Of a DNA stretch of 64,000 bases, positions 1-10,393 are shown one piece after another. The position numbers and the translations under genes were made by a program. Every line of letters starts with the position of its first letter. The stretch's first letter is position 1. The DNA is taken from the NCBI RefSeq assembly GCF_002087085.1, contig NZ_MWQY01000005.1:152611-216610 (forward strand), in the 5' to 3' direction. This stretch comes from Marispirochaeta aestuarii (lineage in GTDB: Bacteria > Spirochaetota > Spirochaetia > JC444 > Marispirochaetaceae). The notes under the pieces were generated by a model. It was not told the origin of the DNA, did no database searches, and saw only the letters and a list, made by a program, of their open reading frames with translations.

Positions 1-41
1 ATCCTTTGGTAGTTGCATCGTTGCCTCGTATATAAAATAAA

Positions 42-418
42 GAAGCAGACCTGTAAGCCGGATTCTGTCGTGGATAGCCATCTATCTGTGACTGCCGTTA
101 CCGGCAGCCTGATGCAGCCTACCCGCAGACTCTGGGCGAACCACCCGTCTGCTGTATGGCTTTGCTCCGGATGAGGTTTACCATGCCCTCCAGGTTACCC
201 TGGAAGCGGTGGGCTCTTACCCCGCCTTTTCACCCTTACCTGACAACCAAACCAAAGGTTCAGTAGTCAGGCGGTATATTTTCTGCGGCACTTTCTGTCT
301 GCATTGTACTTCATCAGAAACACTATGCAGCCCGGGAGTTACCCGGCATCCTGTTCTGCGGAGCCCGGACTTTCCTCCGCAGTTAAAAAACTGCGGCGAC
401 TATCTGGTCTGCTTCAGC
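42..418 (-). ncRNA. rnpB: RNase P RNA, bacterial type A
   Basis: This is the catalytic RNA of RNase P, which trims the 5' leader of pre-tRNAs. On the minus strand the 5' end (GAAGCAGACC, 406-415) pairs exactly with the 3' end (GGTCTGCTTC, 42-51) to form helix P1. Conserved core elements are recognisable: GAGGAAAGTCCGGGCTCC near the 5' end, the GGGTGAAAAGGCGGGGTAAGAG stretch around 210-235 (shown here only as a landmark), and the 3' ACAGAATCCGGCTTA typical of type A RNAs. The gene lies directly downstream of the zinc-ribbon gene, and its promoter overlaps the 3' end of that gene. Ends are set from P1 and are good to a few bases. Confidence 0.96.
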
Positions 419-423
419 TATGT

Positions 424-452
424 AGTTTACCCCTACTCCTCGGAATCGACAA
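424..452 (-). promoter_or_regulatory. Promoter of rnpB
   Basis: On the minus strand there is a -35 TTGTCG (447-452), a 17-base spacer and a -10 TAAACT (424-429). The predicted start site falls at about 417-418, which matches the 5' end of the P1 helix. The promoter overlaps the last codons of the upstream zinc-ribbon gene. Confidence 0.6.
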
Positions 453-1218
453 GGTCTGCCAGACTGCCAGTGTCCTCATCCTGGAAATAGTATGCGTCCT
501 CAGCGATTTCTGATTCGCTGTAAAAAAGAATCCTGCTGCAGTAAGGACAAAAAAGAATCTTCTCCCCGTTGCGAACATCATTCACAAATTGCGAAGGAAG
601 CTGCATGTGACATCCGGTACAAACGGATGCTTTTACCGGAACAATACCGACACCGGATTTTGACCGAATAATTCTCTCGAATTTGAAGAGAATGTCCTCG
701 TCCAATCCGGGAATAACATCCTTCTCTTCAGATTCAAGCTGCTTGAGGACCTCTTCCTTCTGGGCGCTCTCATTTTTTATCTTTTCCTGCTCCGCCGAGA
801 GTTCCTCTTCCTGGAGCTGTATCATGCTCTCTTCCCGCTCGAGGGTTGCATTGATCTCTTCAAGTTCCTTCTCTTCCCGCAGAATGTCCTTGCGCAGCTG
901 CTGTTCCTTTTCTGTCGCGTCACGGATTTCTTTATCGAGGGCTTCGTATTCACGCTGAGTGGTAATCTGGTCCATCTGCTTCTCATAGGTCTCACGCTGG
1001 GTTTCAGCGTCGGAGAGCTTGATACGCAGAGACTTGATTTTTTCGTTAATCCGCTCTCGTTTGGCATTTTTCTCGATATACGATTTCTTGAGACGGTTCA
1101 ACAGTTCGGTTTTGGTGGTCAGCGCCTTGGGAATATCATGGATTTCCCGTTCAATTTCGTACTTCTGCGAAAGAATATCCTGCAGGGTACGTAATTTGTC
1201 AAAAACCTCGGTCATCAT
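433..1218 (-). CDS. Coiled-coil protein with C4-type zinc ribbon
   Basis: A 261-residue protein of the C4-type zinc-ribbon family (formerly DUF164). Residues 1 to about 175 are a long charged coiled coil rich in E, K, Q and R. The C-terminal domain carries two CxxC knuckles (CTGCHMQLP and FCPYCSRILFY) that should bind one zinc ion, followed by an acidic tail. The family is widespread and its molecular role is poorly defined; nucleic-acid or protein binding is inferred only from the fold. It is 30 bases downstream of rpoD in the same direction and probably co-transcribed, and rnpB follows. Two adjacent ATG codons (1218, 1215) could start it; a GAGGG sequence lies upstream. Confidence 0.85.
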   Translation of the reverse strand: MMTEVFDKLRTLQDILSQKYEIEREIHDIPKALTTKTELLNRLKKSYIEKNAKRERINEKIKSLRIKLSDAETQRETYEKQMDQITTQREYEALDKEIRDATEKEQQLRKDILREEKELEEINATLEREESMIQLQEEELSAEQEKIKNESAQKEEVLKQLESEEKDVIPGLDEDILFKFERIIRSKSGVGIVPVKASVCTGCHMQLPSQFVNDVRNGEKILFCPYCSRILFYSESEIAEDAYYFQDEDTGSLADLVDSEE

Positions 1219-1248
1219 AATGCTTATTGCCCTCGTATAGTAATTTAT

Positions 1249-3096
1249 TTAGTTATCGATATAGTCTTTGAGCCGCCGGCTACGCTTTGGATGGCGTAAT
1301 CGACGGAGTGCTTTTGCTTCGATCTGGCGTATTCTTTCTCTGGTTACATTAAAGTAGAGACCGACCTCTTCAAGGGTCAGGGAGTATCCGTCCTCAAGGC
1401 CGAATCTCATCTTCAGAACCTCCTGTTCCCGGGGAGGAAGGGTGTACAGCACGTCCTGAAGCTGTTCCTGCAGCAGTTTAAAAGCTGTCTGGCTCGCCGG
1501 ATTCTCTATATCCTTGTCCTCGATGAAATCACCAAGCAGGGAGTCCTCCTCCTCACCAATGGGTGTCTCGAGAGATATAGGTTCCCGGGCAACGTTCTTG
1601 ACGGATTTTACCCTGGCCACGGACCACCCCAGACGCTCAGCTACTTCTTCGTCGGAGGGTTCCCGGCCAAGAACCTGCATGAGTTGTCTGGATTCCCGTA
1701 CCACCTTGTTTATCTGTTCAATCATGTGAACAGGAACCCTGATCGTCCTTGCCTGGTCTGAGATCGAACGGGTTATTGCCTGCCTGATCCACCAGGTGGC
1801 ATAGGTGGAAAACTTGTAGCCCTTGCGGTATTCAAATTTTTCAACCGCCTTTATAAGCCCTATATTGCCTTCCTGAACAAGATCGAAGAAATGCAGTCCC
1901 CGGTTGGTGTATTTCTTTGCAATACTTACAACCAGTCGCAGGTTAGCCTGAATCAGCTTATCCTTGGCTCCCTTCATCATATGCTGACCCTTCGATATAC
2001 GTTCAGCATGTTCGAGGATGGACTCTATATTCTCTTCGAACTCAATCTCAAGGTTCCTCAGTTTCTTTTCGGTAATCTGAATCTGACGGATCTTTTCTTT
2101 TATTTCATCGGCGCTGAGCTCGAGATCCGATTCAATTCTCCTGCGTTCATCAGGAATCGCCAGACCGCGGCCCATGGTTCTCAGTTCTCTGGTACTGCTG
2201 ACCCTCAGGCGCCTCTCGATTCTCTGCTGCTCCTTACGATAGCGTTTTATCTTTTTTTCCGCATTGGAAAATTTATCCGATAAAAGCAGGATCTCTTCCT
2301 GGTGGAGGTCGATACCGGCAATCTTCTTTATCAGGCCTGACCGTTTTGCCGCCAGCTCCGAGCTGGTCAGAATGTCTTCTCCAAGAGATACAAGCTTGTT
2401 CTTCTGGTCGATGTACTGCCGGATACCGGGAGCAAGAACCCGAAGGGGTTCACGGTAAAACTGGTTCAGCCTCCTCCGCTCAGCCAGCAGTTCGGAAATC
2501 TCCTTCTTTGAAAGATCCATCTCTCTGGGATCAACCTTGGAGAAGGTTTTCTGGATAAGGTGAAAAATCTCGGGGATTATAAGCCCGGAGGCTTTTACCA
2601 CCTGTTTGATGATATTCTCACCATCCTCCATGCGCTTGGAAAGCTCGACTTCCTGCTCGGCGGTCAGAAGGTTTTCCTTTCCTATTTCCCGCAGATAGAG
2701 GCGGATGGGATCATCTATGGCGGAATCCTTGTCACCGAGAACAACGCGTTTTTTTGAAGCGGCGACTTTTGTCTTTTCCATATCCTCTTCATGTTCTTCG
2801 GTTTCTTCGATGTCCTCTGACTCTTCGTAGTCATCGGATAATTCTTCGGAATCATCCTCAAGGGTGACATCTTCCACTTCGTCTTCTTCAGCGATGGAAG
2901 GCATATTCAAATCCAGATTATCCTCCTCAATTTCGACATGATACTGTTCCAGCAGACTGAACACATCCTCGATTTTTTCTGAGTTGACAATCTCTTCGGG
3001 TAGAAAGTCGTTAACCTCATCATAGGTGATCTTCTTTTTCTTTTTTGCGTATTCCAAAAGCTTGGTAATAGCTGGATCATTGATCAGCTCTGTCAT
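1249..3096 (-). CDS. rpoD: RNA polymerase primary sigma factor (sigma-70)
   Basis: A 615-residue housekeeping sigma factor. Region 1.1-like sequence lies at residues 5-55, then a very acidic linker (about 57-105). Region 1.2 ([12 protein letters not shown]) is near 128, followed by a long non-conserved region. Regions 2.1-2.4 include [20 protein letters not shown] and the core- and -10-contacting [17 protein letters not shown]. Region 4.2 ends the protein with [20 protein letters not shown]. The full set of regions marks the primary rather than an alternative sigma. The start codon overlaps the dnaG stop by 4 bases (ATGA), so translation is probably coupled. The dnaG-rpoD order resembles the bacterial macromolecular synthesis operon, here without rpsU. 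Confidence 0.97.
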   Translation of the reverse strand: MTELINDPAITKLLEYAKKKKKITYDEVNDFLPEEIVNSEKIEDVFSLLEQYHVEIEEDNLDLNMPSIAEEDEVEDVTLEDDSEELSDDYEESEDIEETEEHEEDMEKTKVAASKKRVVLGDKDSAIDDPIRLYLREIGKENLLTAEQEVELSKRMEDGENIIKQVVKASGLIIPEIFHLIQKTFSKVDPREMDLSKKEISELLAERRRLNQFYREPLRVLAPGIRQYIDQKNKLVSLGEDILTSSELAAKRSGLIKKIAGIDLHQEEILLLSDKFSNAEKKIKRYRKEQQRIERRLRVSSTRELRTMGRGLAIPDERRRIESDLELSADEIKEKIRQIQITEKKLRNLEIEFEENIESILEHAERISKGQHMMKGAKDKLIQANLRLVVSIAKKYTNRGLHFFDLVQEGNIGLIKAVEKFEYRKGYKFSTYATWWIRQAITRSISDQARTIRVPVHMIEQINKVVRESRQLMQVLGREPSDEEVAERLGWSVARVKSVKNVAREPISLETPIGEEEDSLLGDFIEDKDIENPASQTAFKLLQEQLQDVLYTLPPREQEVLKMRFGLEDGYSLTLEEVGLYFNVTRERIRQIEAKALRRLRHPKRSRRLKDYIDN

Positions 3097-4844
3097 GCCT
3101 GTCTCACCCTTAGTTTCTGCAATTCATCGGTCAGGTACATTTTCTCTGTCAGTAAACTCTTCAGCTCTTCACGGGAGACGCCATTGCGTTCGGCCCTGTC
3201 CAGCGCCCGAATAACATCCTTCTGTCTTCGGGCAAGCGCTCCGTACCTGACCCTGCGCAGTGCTTCCTGAAGAACCAGTTTTGGATCGGGTCCAAGTTCG
3301 CCCGAAAAAGCTTTATCAAAAATCAAGCCTCGAACTTCTTCATTATCGACATTTTGGGCAATAGCATTCATATCCAGTTCGTCCCGCCTGAAGGCATCTT
3401 CCAGAATAATAAACAGCTGTCGTGCGCGGGCATCCTTCAGGTCGTCTGCGTTAACATACTGCCGGATAAAGGGGAAATGCTCGGGGTAAGCAGCTGCACC
3501 TAACATGAGGAAAAGATCCGAACCAATTCGCTCCGGATCTTTCTGCTCCCGCGGAACCTCTCGAGACGGCGTAGTTTTTTGCGAAAGATCAGCAGTTAGT
3601 GCAGTAACGTTGACCTCCAACATATCGGACAGGCGTCCAAGGTACCCGTCCCGTTTAACAGCTGAGTCCTGCGCCTCTATAAAGGGTGCAAGATCGGAAA
3701 GAATGCGGTGCTTTCCTTCCGGGGTGCCTGCGGAAAAACGGGCCATGGCCTTTTCCACAAGATAATCAAGGCTATTTATAGTATATTGTAATAATTTTTG
3801 CAACGCCTGACCACCCTCTTTTTCAAGGATATCCGCGGGATCTTTTCCTCCGGCGACAGCGGCTATGGATGTCTCGATACCGGACTTTGCACAGAGAACA
3901 ATCGATTTGGCTGCGGCGGCCTGACCGGCGTCATCATTGTCGAAAAGAAGGATGCCCCTGTCTGCATAGCGTTTTAAAAGATTCGCCTGGTCCTGGGTGA
4001 AGGAAGTACCCAGGGGTGCCAGGGACTCAGGGATTCCGGCCTGGTAAAGGGCCATCACATCCATATACCCTTCGCAGAGAAAGAAACGACCTGAACTGCG
4101 AACAGCCTTTACTGCTTTATCAAGACCGAAGAGGGTTCTGCTCTTCCTGAAGATCGGGGTCTCCGGGCTGTTCAGGTATTTGGGTCCCTCCCCCTCCAGC
4201 AGTCGTCCTCCGAAGGCTATTACTCTGCCCTGGGTCGAGGCTATGGGGATTATAAGGCGGTTGCGAAAAAGAGGATACCGGGAATCGTTGCGGGAGAAGA
4301 GTCCGGATTCCGCCAGAAAGTCAGAGGAGTATCCCTTTTTTTTCAGGAAATCATACAGCCAGTTGGGGTCCTGAGGAGCGTATCCCAGCTGAAAGGTATC
4401 GATTATATCATCAGAAAAACCCCGGGCATACAGATAGTCCAGGGCTTTTTTCCCCGTTCCTGTTTCCTTCAGAAGATAGTGAAAACTCCGGGTTACTCCG
4501 GCGTAAAGATCAAAGAGCGCTCCCACCCTGCTCTGGTTTTGCCTGTCCTTTTCCTCCAGGATCTCGACCCCTGCCCGCTGTCCGAGGTAATGCACAGCCT
4601 CGGAAAAATTCAGGCTCTCCATCTCCATGACGAACTGAAAAAGGTTTCCTCCCTTGTGGCAGCCGAAGCAGTAGAAGAGCTTCTTTTCTTCATTCACCGA
4701 AAAGGAGGGGGTTTTTTCCGAATGGAAGGGACATAAACCGCTGTACTGACCGCCGGAAAACCTGAGGCTTGTATACTCGGATACAAGATCCACCATGGAG
4801 GTTTTGTCGCTTATCTCATTGATTACCGCGTGGGAAATAGCCAT
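3093..4844 (-). CDS. dnaG: DNA primase
   Basis: A 583-residue DnaG primase that makes RNA primers at the replication fork. The N-terminal CHC2 zinc-binding domain is clear ([11 protein letters not shown] near residue 38, then CFGCHKGGN near 60). The catalytic core with a TOPRIM fold follows: [43 protein letters not shown] and the acidic metal-binding motif [14 protein letters not shown]. Further acidic residues are in [16 protein letters not shown]. The C-terminal 150 residues would form the helicase-binding domain. It starts 6 bases after the mltG stop and overlaps rpoD by 4 bases, so it belongs to one operon running from the envelope genes into rpoD. Confidence 0.96.
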   Translation of the reverse strand: MAISHAVINEISDKTSMVDLVSEYTSLRFSGGQYSGLCPFHSEKTPSFSVNEEKKLFYCFGCHKGGNLFQFVMEMESLNFSEAVHYLGQRAGVEILEEKDRQNQSRVGALFDLYAGVTRSFHYLLKETGTGKKALDYLYARGFSDDIIDTFQLGYAPQDPNWLYDFLKKKGYSSDFLAESGLFSRNDSRYPLFRNRLIIPIASTQGRVIAFGGRLLEGEGPKYLNSPETPIFRKSRTLFGLDKAVKAVRSSGRFFLCEGYMDVMALYQAGIPESLAPLGTSFTQDQANLLKRYADRGILLFDNDDAGQAAAAKSIVLCAKSGIETSIAAVAGGKDPADILEKEGGQALQKLLQYTINSLDYLVEKAMARFSAGTPEGKHRILSDLAPFIEAQDSAVKRDGYLGRLSDMLEVNVTALTADLSQKTTPSREVPREQKDPERIGSDLFLMLGAAAYPEHFPFIRQYVNADDLKDARARQLFIILEDAFRRDELDMNAIAQNVDNEEVRGLIFDKAFSGELGPDPKLVLQEALRRVRYGALARRQKDVIRALDRAERNGVSREELKSLLTEKMYLTDELQKLRVRQA

Positions 4845-4850
4845 GCCGAT

Positions 4851-5873
4851 TTATCTGCCCTTTATATAAAGCTGCTTGGCCTGGTTGTGTTCCGACAGGG
4901 TAGTTGTAAAGCGATGGCGTCCGATCTCGGGGTCCTCCACGAGAAAGTAGAGATAATCCGTATCCGCAGGAGAAAAGGCGGATTGCAGCGCTGTTCTTCC
5001 GGGATTACATATGGGCGCGGGAGGCAGTCCGTAGTGCCGGTAGGTATTGAAGTCCGAGGATACTTCAAGGTCCCGGTAGGTCAGGAATTCCGGATGCGGC
5101 CTGTCCATTTCCTCTGTCAGGACATACACGACAGTAGCGCATGACTGCAGGGGCATACGGATCTCGAGCCTGTTTTTGAATACCGAAGCTATCAGAGGCG
5201 CTTCTTCCGGAAGGCGATATTCCCGTTCCACAATGGAGGCCAGTATGACGGTCTCATGCAGCTCTTCCGGAGCATAGTCTTCGCGCCGGATTCCCGATTC
5301 CTCCAGCTTTCCGAAGAAGGTTCCTGCCATGTGGCGCAGAACGGATTCGGGGGCTGTATCAAGGGGCATTCGATAGGTATCCGGATAAAGGTAGCCCTGA
5401 AGAGAGTTCCCGGGTATTCCAAGTTCGTCGAGGAGAGACCGGGATTGTGCGGCGGCGATGAAATCATCAGCTTTAACTATACCTTTTTCCTCCAGGATCT
5501 GAGCGATCCTCCGCAGAGTCAGGCCCTCGGGAATTGTAACCTGAACAAGAAACTGTTTACCCGTAAGCAGGATATCGTGGACTTCAAACATCGATGCACC
5601 TGGTGGCAGACTGTAGTAACCGGTCTGAAGATCATCGTCGGTTTTCATTATCCTGGCATATAATCTCAGAGCAAGAGCTGATCGGATAAATCCGCGGTTC
5701 TCCAGCTGTTCGGCGATTATGCCGAGGGAATCGCCGGGACGTACCCGGAAAAAGGCATCCCCCGGCGATGTATCCGGGGCCTTTGTATAGTAAAGCGCGG
5801 CTCCGCCGGCTGCCGCCCCTGAAACAGTCAGGACCAGCAGAGCCGCAATCAGAACACGAAGTAGATATCTCAT
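4851..5873 (-). CDS. mltG: Endolytic murein transglycosylase MltG
   Basis: A 340-residue YceG/MltG-family protein that cleaves nascent peptidoglycan strands and so terminates glycan growth at the inner membrane. An N-terminal membrane anchor spans about residues 5-28 (LLRVLIAALLVLTVSGAAAG). A LysM-like segment (FRVRPGDSLGIIAEQLENRG) follows. The catalytic region contains LASIVEREYRLPEEAPLIAS with the expected glutamate and the family sequences NRLEIRMPLQSCATVVY and NTYRHYGLPPAPICNPG. The start overlaps the stop of the upstream OmpA-family gene by 4 bases, and dnaG follows after 6 bases, so it is co-translated within this cluster. Confidence 0.94.
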   Translation of the reverse strand: MRYLLRVLIAALLVLTVSGAAAGGAALYYTKAPDTSPGDAFFRVRPGDSLGIIAEQLENRGFIRSALALRLYARIMKTDDDLQTGYYSLPPGASMFEVHDILLTGKQFLVQVTIPEGLTLRRIAQILEEKGIVKADDFIAAAQSRSLLDELGIPGNSLQGYLYPDTYRMPLDTAPESVLRHMAGTFFGKLEESGIRREDYAPEELHETVILASIVEREYRLPEEAPLIASVFKNRLEIRMPLQSCATVVYVLTEEMDRPHPEFLTYRDLEVSSDFNTYRHYGLPPAPICNPGRTALQSAFSPADTDYLYFLVEDPEIGRHRFTTTLSEHNQAKQLYIKGR

Positions 5874-8800
5874 TTCTCGAGTACAAACTCCACTCGCCGG
5901 TTTTTCCAGTTGACGCTTCGGTCTCCCGGGTCAGCTATGGTCCTGGTTCCCCCCATACCTGCCACATTCATTCTGGCGGGGTGAATGCCCCGTTCAACGA
6001 GAGACTCCCGTACAGTTTTTGCCCGTTCCTCTGATAGGGGTTTCAGCTCCTGTTCTTCCTCCACAGGACCCCGGACGGGATCATTGAAGTAGATCGGGTT
6101 GGCGTGTCCCTCGATGGTTATCCGATAATTCCTGTACTTGTTGAGTATCTCGGCAATGCGATCGAGGACAAACATGTTTTTGGCTGCCGTCTCCTCATCC
6201 CGTTCGGAATACTGTGCACTGTTCGGCTCAAAAACGATTGAGGCAATCTGTATTTTGAGCTTGTTTCCGTCACGGATAACCAGAACATCCACAGGTATTT
6301 TCCCGTTTACCACACTTGTGTTTGCAAGATCATCGTGAATGGTAAAGCGGAAAGGATAATCCTCGGCCGATATGACCAGTTCTCCGCTGTTCGATCGGCC
6401 GTCCCAGATCAGTTCCTCCGCGGGCATTCCGGTTCCGGAAAAGCTTGTAAAGAGGTTCATCTCCCGATCGAATATTTCAAATTTCCAGGTTTCGATGGGG
6501 CTCAGGTCCTCTACATCGATGCTGAAATGTATTTCGTCATCCACGCCGTCATTATCCGGCGAAAAGGGCAGCGGATCTGCCTGGATGCTCACCACAGGTG
6601 ATGTAGCATCGACCCGCAGGGCCTTAAGTTCTGCCTGAGGCTGATCCCCTTTCAGATAGTTGACAATAAGCCGCGGTCGGTACAATCCGTCCCGCACTCG
6701 CTTCGAATCGCCGGTGCCGTTCCAGAGTATCCTGTCGGGAACCTCGGAACGTCCCTGGAAGCTCGCATAGGACTCTCCCGTAGTTTCATCGACAATTTCG
6801 AGTTTCCAGTCAGTAATCCCGTCCCGCAGGTTGACGATGGGGAAGAAGGTGATGGTATCGAATCTGCCATCGTTGTTGGGCGAAACCCTGGACGCGTCGG
6901 CGGTAAGATAGGCGCTGGTTTTTCGGGTGTCCATCTCTATTCCATCCAGCTCCACCAGAACCGAGTTTCCGGCGGGATCCGTGGAGCTGAGCCGATACCG
7001 GTATTCACCGTCGGGAAGCTGGTTGCCCATCTCATCCCGTCCGTACCATGTCAGGCTGCCGGGCATCTCTTTCCAGCGGTAGCTGCGTACCACGTCTCCC
7101 GCCTCGTTGATAATGCTCCCCTGCCACATCTCCTCGGAACTGCCGCTTTGTCGCAGCACAATCTGGTCCCTGCGTCCGTCGCCGTTGGGAGAAAAGAGGG
7201 TGTAGGCAGCGCTGAGCTCTGCCCGGGGAGCGATCCGGTCCATAACAAAGCCGGTGGAAACCGATTCGGCGATACTTCCGTTTCTGTCAATCACCCGGAT
7301 CGCGGCTTTGTAGTTTCCGTCGGGAATTCGGGCCCCGGAGTCTCCGATTCCGTCCCAGCGGTACTGGGCGGCAAGAGAACCGCTTCCGGTATAGGTTTTT
7401 ACTGTCTGGTTCCCGCTATTGAGAATTGTAATGGTGTAGGATTCAACCCCCTCGGCGACTCTTACATTTGGTTTAATCAGGATTTCATCCTTGATTCCGT
7501 CGCCATTGGGCGAGAAGGCATCCGTATCGGTGAAGATGGCGACCACAGTCTCCTTTGTGCTGAGTCGTATGCTGCGGCTCTCTGCGGAAAAGGAGTTGCC
7601 AGCTCTGTCTGTGGAGCTCAGAATGTAGCGGTAATCGCCGTCTTCGGTAATTGAACCCTCTTCCGAGGTTCCGTTCCAGATAATCTCCGATTCGGGTTGG
7701 TCAATCCACCGGTACTCCCGGATCACCCGGTTGTCAGTGTCGACGATCTGACCGAGCCATTCATGTTCGACACTCGCATCCTGGGTAATGGTAAGGGTGT
7801 CCCGATTGCCGTCTCCGTCCGGAGAGAATATCTGGGGCGACGCCGCCACCGTTGCAGCCGGAGCCGTTATATCCAGGGTAAAGACCGGCGAAATTTTGCT
7901 CGGTGAATTTCCGTTGCGATATACACCGGATATCCTGGCGGTATAACTTCCCTCCGGCAGAAGAGCACCATTGTTGTTCCGACCGTTAAAACTGTAAGTG
8001 GACGGCGGGTCGCTGGTCCCGGATCTGCTCCACTCCACCCTGCCGGCACCGTTAAGGACTTCAAGCTGCCAGCTGACAAGGGATTCCGGGGTCGGGATGT
8101 CCAGACCGAAAAGAACAGTATCCTTTACGCCGTCTCCGTTGGGGGAAAACCAGGCGGAATCGATGGAAATGGAAACCGGCCGGGGCTGGGTATCCACTAT
8201 GATATTTTCAACCGAACGGGAAACCGAGTTACCGGCCCGGTCGGTACTGCTGATGGTATATGTATAGACCCCGTCGGCCACAAGGTTTCCGGAATCATTC
8301 GTTCCGCCCCAGACAAGGTCCCCGGGTTCCTGGTCGCGGTATTTTGTTGTGAACACGTTTCTGCCATCGCTTCCGGTTATCTCGATGTCCCACAGCTCTT
8401 CCAGGGTCCCGCTCTGGTTGATTCGAATGGTATCCTTGAGCCCGTCGTCGTTGGGAGAAAAAATCAGGTCCAGGGGGGGGATCCCCTGGATATCAACTTC
8501 CGGATTCCTGGTATCGATTACCAGGGGATACGGTTCTGTCCGGGACCGGTTGTTATTGTCGTCCCAGGCCTGGAGGGAAAAATAATATACCCCGTCCGGA
8601 GCGACGGAACCGTCTTCCGTTGTTCCGTCCCAGCGCAGGGTTTCCGGGATGGGTATTCCGCTCTTTTTTTGAAAGAAGCGGCGGAGAATATCCTTGAAGG
8701 TGATTTCCTGGGGTCTCTCTTCCTTGTTTCCGATACTCCTGACAATAGTGCCCTCTTCGTCCCTGATTTCCAGAGCATAACCCTTGATATACCGGGTGTC

Positions 8801-10150
8801 ACGGATAGTAAACGGAAAGGAGAGATCATCCTGCACTCCGTCGTTGTTGGGGGACAGATATACAGCGTCGGGAATTTTATGCAGGACATTTTTTTCTGCA
8901 GACTTGTCTTCCTTGGTGTTTTCCTGCTGGACCAGCTGTCGAGACTTGTGGTTCTTGGTTGTATTCTCTTTTCCGCTCAGGCCCTTTATCGACTGCGGGG
9001 TCTTCAGGAGACTTATTATGGAGTCCCCGTAGGGCTGCTCGATCAGGGATACGGAATCCTCGGTGTTCTCTTCCGGGCTTTCATCCCGGGATTCCCTGTA
9101 GGGAAGATCACCAAGATCGATATCAATTTTCGGGGCTTCCTCATCTATTATACCCAATGGAAGGGTAACGCCCACCCCCGCGCCCCAGGCACCGTTGGAA
9201 AGGGGTGCGATTCCAAAATGAGGCTGAATATCTCCACGATCCCATCCGCGCCCGGAGAGATCTATCAGGTCTCCTCCGGAGAGGCTGGTCTGGAAGGAGA
9301 ACCGCAGTCCGAAGGAGGGAATAAAACGGTACGCTTCAAAATCGCCGTCAAAAATGGAACGGGCATCAAGAGCGGAGGAGACTCCAACCTGCAGGAAATT
9401 ATCGACATGCGCAAGAAGTCCGAGATTCCAGCGAAGGTTCTGTACGCTGGGCAGAATAAAGTCAGAACTGAGATCCAGGGCAAATCCGTCTTTTTCTACC
9501 GGAGTAAAGGCCGCACCGGCTATCAGCGTAAAGGGGGATGGAACGGCAGTATAGTCGTCGGAAGGGTTATACCATATACCGACATCCTTGGCTGTCAGTC
9601 CCCAGCGAAAATTGTTGAGTCCTCTGTAGCTGGCGGGAAAATGGATAAAACCGACATCCAGGGTGGTACCCCAGTCAAAGGAATCGCTGGAACCCAGGTA
9701 TACATTGAGTCCGGTTCCGACATAGAGATCTTCATAGACATCCTTGGCAAAACCAAGATTGAGGGCACCCATGGTTCCGAGATCGATGCCTTCATATTCA
9801 CTGCTGACAAGGTGTCCCGACCAGCTGAATACTCCCAGCTTGCTGGGAATAGAGTTCCCCAGGTTGACGGCATGGCCGGCTATGCCTTCGTCATATTCAG
9901 TATCATAGATGGCAACGTACCCGATATCGAAGGTCATCCTTTGAACGGCGGCTGCAGACGCGGGGTTCCACGTTGCTGCGGCGGGAGCTTCCGTGGAAAC
10001 CAGGGAGGGGCCTGTCCCCAGGGTCCATGGGGAGAGCATGCGGAAATAACTCTCTTCTCCGGGAGGAGGATTAAAATCACCATACAGCGGACTAAGAGCG
10101 GTAACTGCCGCCACTATCATTACAAAGAGATAAAATTTGTACCTGCGCAT
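5870..10150 (-). CDS. Giant outer-membrane protein: PorV-like barrel, eight SPNxDG repeats, OmpA domain
   Basis: A 1426-residue exported protein. A signal peptide (about residues 1-24) precedes a region of about 300 residues resembling PorV/UPF0164-type barrels (GTGPSLVSTEAPAAATWNPA). A low-complexity charged linker (about 350-425) follows. Eight repeat units come next, about 105 residues apart, each with a FlgD-like Ig fold and an SP(N/D)xDGxxD loop near residues 433, 563, 668, 775, 878, 986, 1088 and 1196; these loops resemble calcium-binding loops. The C-terminus is an OmpA peptidoglycan-binding domain (FEPNSAQYSERD, EGHANPI, LSEERAKTVRESLVERGI, NRRVEFVLE). It starts with GGAGGG 8 bases before the ATG and overlaps mltG by 4 bases. 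Function is inferred as an envelope anchor or surface scaffold; no close homologue can be named from sequence alone. Confidence 0.85.
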   Translation of the reverse strand: MRRYKFYLFVMIVAAVTALSPLYGDFNPPPGEESYFRMLSPWTLGTGPSLVSTEAPAAATWNPASAAAVQRMTFDIGYVAIYDTEYDEGIAGHAVNLGNSIPSKLGVFSWSGHLVSSEYEGIDLGTMGALNLGFAKDVYEDLYVGTGLNVYLGSSDSFDWGTTLDVGFIHFPASYRGLNNFRWGLTAKDVGIWYNPSDDYTAVPSPFTLIAGAAFTPVEKDGFALDLSSDFILPSVQNLRWNLGLLAHVDNFLQVGVSSALDARSIFDGDFEAYRFIPSFGLRFSFQTSLSGGDLIDLSGRGWDRGDIQPHFGIAPLSNGAWGAGVGVTLPLGIIDEEAPKIDIDLGDLPYRESRDESPEENTEDSVSLIEQPYGDSIISLLKTPQSIKGLSGKENTTKNHKSRQLVQQENTKEDKSAEKNVLHKIPDAVYLSPNNDGVQDDLSFPFTIRDTRYIKGYALEIRDEEGTIVRSIGNKEERPQEITFKDILRRFFQKKSGIPIPETLRWDGTTEDGSVAPDGVYYFSLQAWDDNNNRSRTEPYPLVIDTRNPEVDIQGIPPLDLIFSPNDDGLKDTIRINQSGTLEELWDIEITGSDGRNVFTTKYRDQEPGDLVWGGTNDSGNLVADGVYTYTISSTDRAGNSVSRSVENIIVDTQPRPVSISIDSAWFSPNGDGVKDTVLFGLDIPTPESLVSWQLEVLNGAGRVEWSRSGTSDPPSTYSFNGRNNNGALLPEGSYTARISGVYRNGNSPSKISPVFTLDITAPAATVAASPQIFSPDGDGNRDTLTITQDASVEHEWLGQIVDTDNRVIREYRWIDQPESEIIWNGTSEEGSITEDGDYRYILSSTDRAGNSFSAESRSIRLSTKETVVAIFTDTDAFSPNGDGIKDEILIKPNVRVAEGVESYTITILNSGNQTVKTYTGSGSLAAQYRWDGIGDSGARIPDGNYKAAIRVIDRNGSIAESVSTGFVMDRIAPRAELSAAYTLFSPNGDGRRDQIVLRQSGSSEEMWQGSIINEAGDVVRSYRWKEMPGSLTWYGRDEMGNQLPDGEYRYRLSSTDPAGNSVLVELDGIEMDTRKTSAYLTADASRVSPNNDGRFDTITFFPIVNLRDGITDWKLEIVDETTGESYASFQGRSEVPDRILWNGTGDSKRVRDGLYRPRLIVNYLKGDQPQAELKALRVDATSPVVSIQADPLPFSPDNDGVDDEIHFSIDVEDLSPIETWKFEIFDREMNLFTSFSGTGMPAEELIWDGRSNSGELVISAEDYPFRFTIHDDLANTSVVNGKIPVDVLVIRDGNKLKIQIASIVFEPNSAQYSERDEETAAKNMFVLDRIAEILNKYRNYRITIEGHANPIYFNDPVRGPVEEEQELKPLSEERAKTVRESLVERGIHPARMNVAGMGGTRTIADPGDRSVNWKNRRVEFVLEK

Positions 10151-10183
10151 GTATCCCTCCGATATTGTTGGACCTGTGTAAAT

Positions 10184-10393
10184 TTAGCCTTTTTGTTCCA
10201 GAACATCAATCTTTTGGGCGTAGAGTTCCTTCAGGTTCTCCATTTCGTCGATTGACAATCTGTCGTACAGATAATCCGATAGACGCTCATGAAACGAGGA
10301 GAGGGCCGGATCAAGTTCCGACTCCCGTGCCCTCAGAAACAGGAAAAGAGAGACAATTTCTCGAGAACTCATGGTAAACGGGAGTTCCGTCAT
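10184..10393 (-). CDS. Small conserved-looking protein of unknown function
   Basis: A 69-residue soluble protein, predicted mostly helical, rich in Leu, Glu and Arg (REIVSLFLFLRARESELDP and LSDYLYDRLSIDEMENLKEL). It has no signal peptide, membrane segment or cysteines. Its ATG overlaps the stop codon of the upstream MBL-fold gene by 4 bases (ATGA), which strongly supports it as a real, translationally coupled gene. The giant OmpA-family gene begins 33 bases downstream. I do not recognise a family; the helical, acidic character would suit a small adaptor, but that is speculation. Confidence 0.7.
   Translation of the reverse strand: MTELPFTMSSREIVSLFLFLRARESELDPALSSFHERLSDYLYDRLSIDEMENLKELYAQKIDVLEQKG

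Noticed and set aside
209..513. Short plus-strand open frames at the left end
   Set aside because: They lie opposite the structured RNase P RNA and lack ribosome sites.
8669..10255. Long plus-strand open frame of 528 residues
   Set aside because: It lies opposite the giant OmpA-family gene, has no recognisable domain or ribosome site, and the minus-strand protein has signal peptide, repeats and OmpA motifs.
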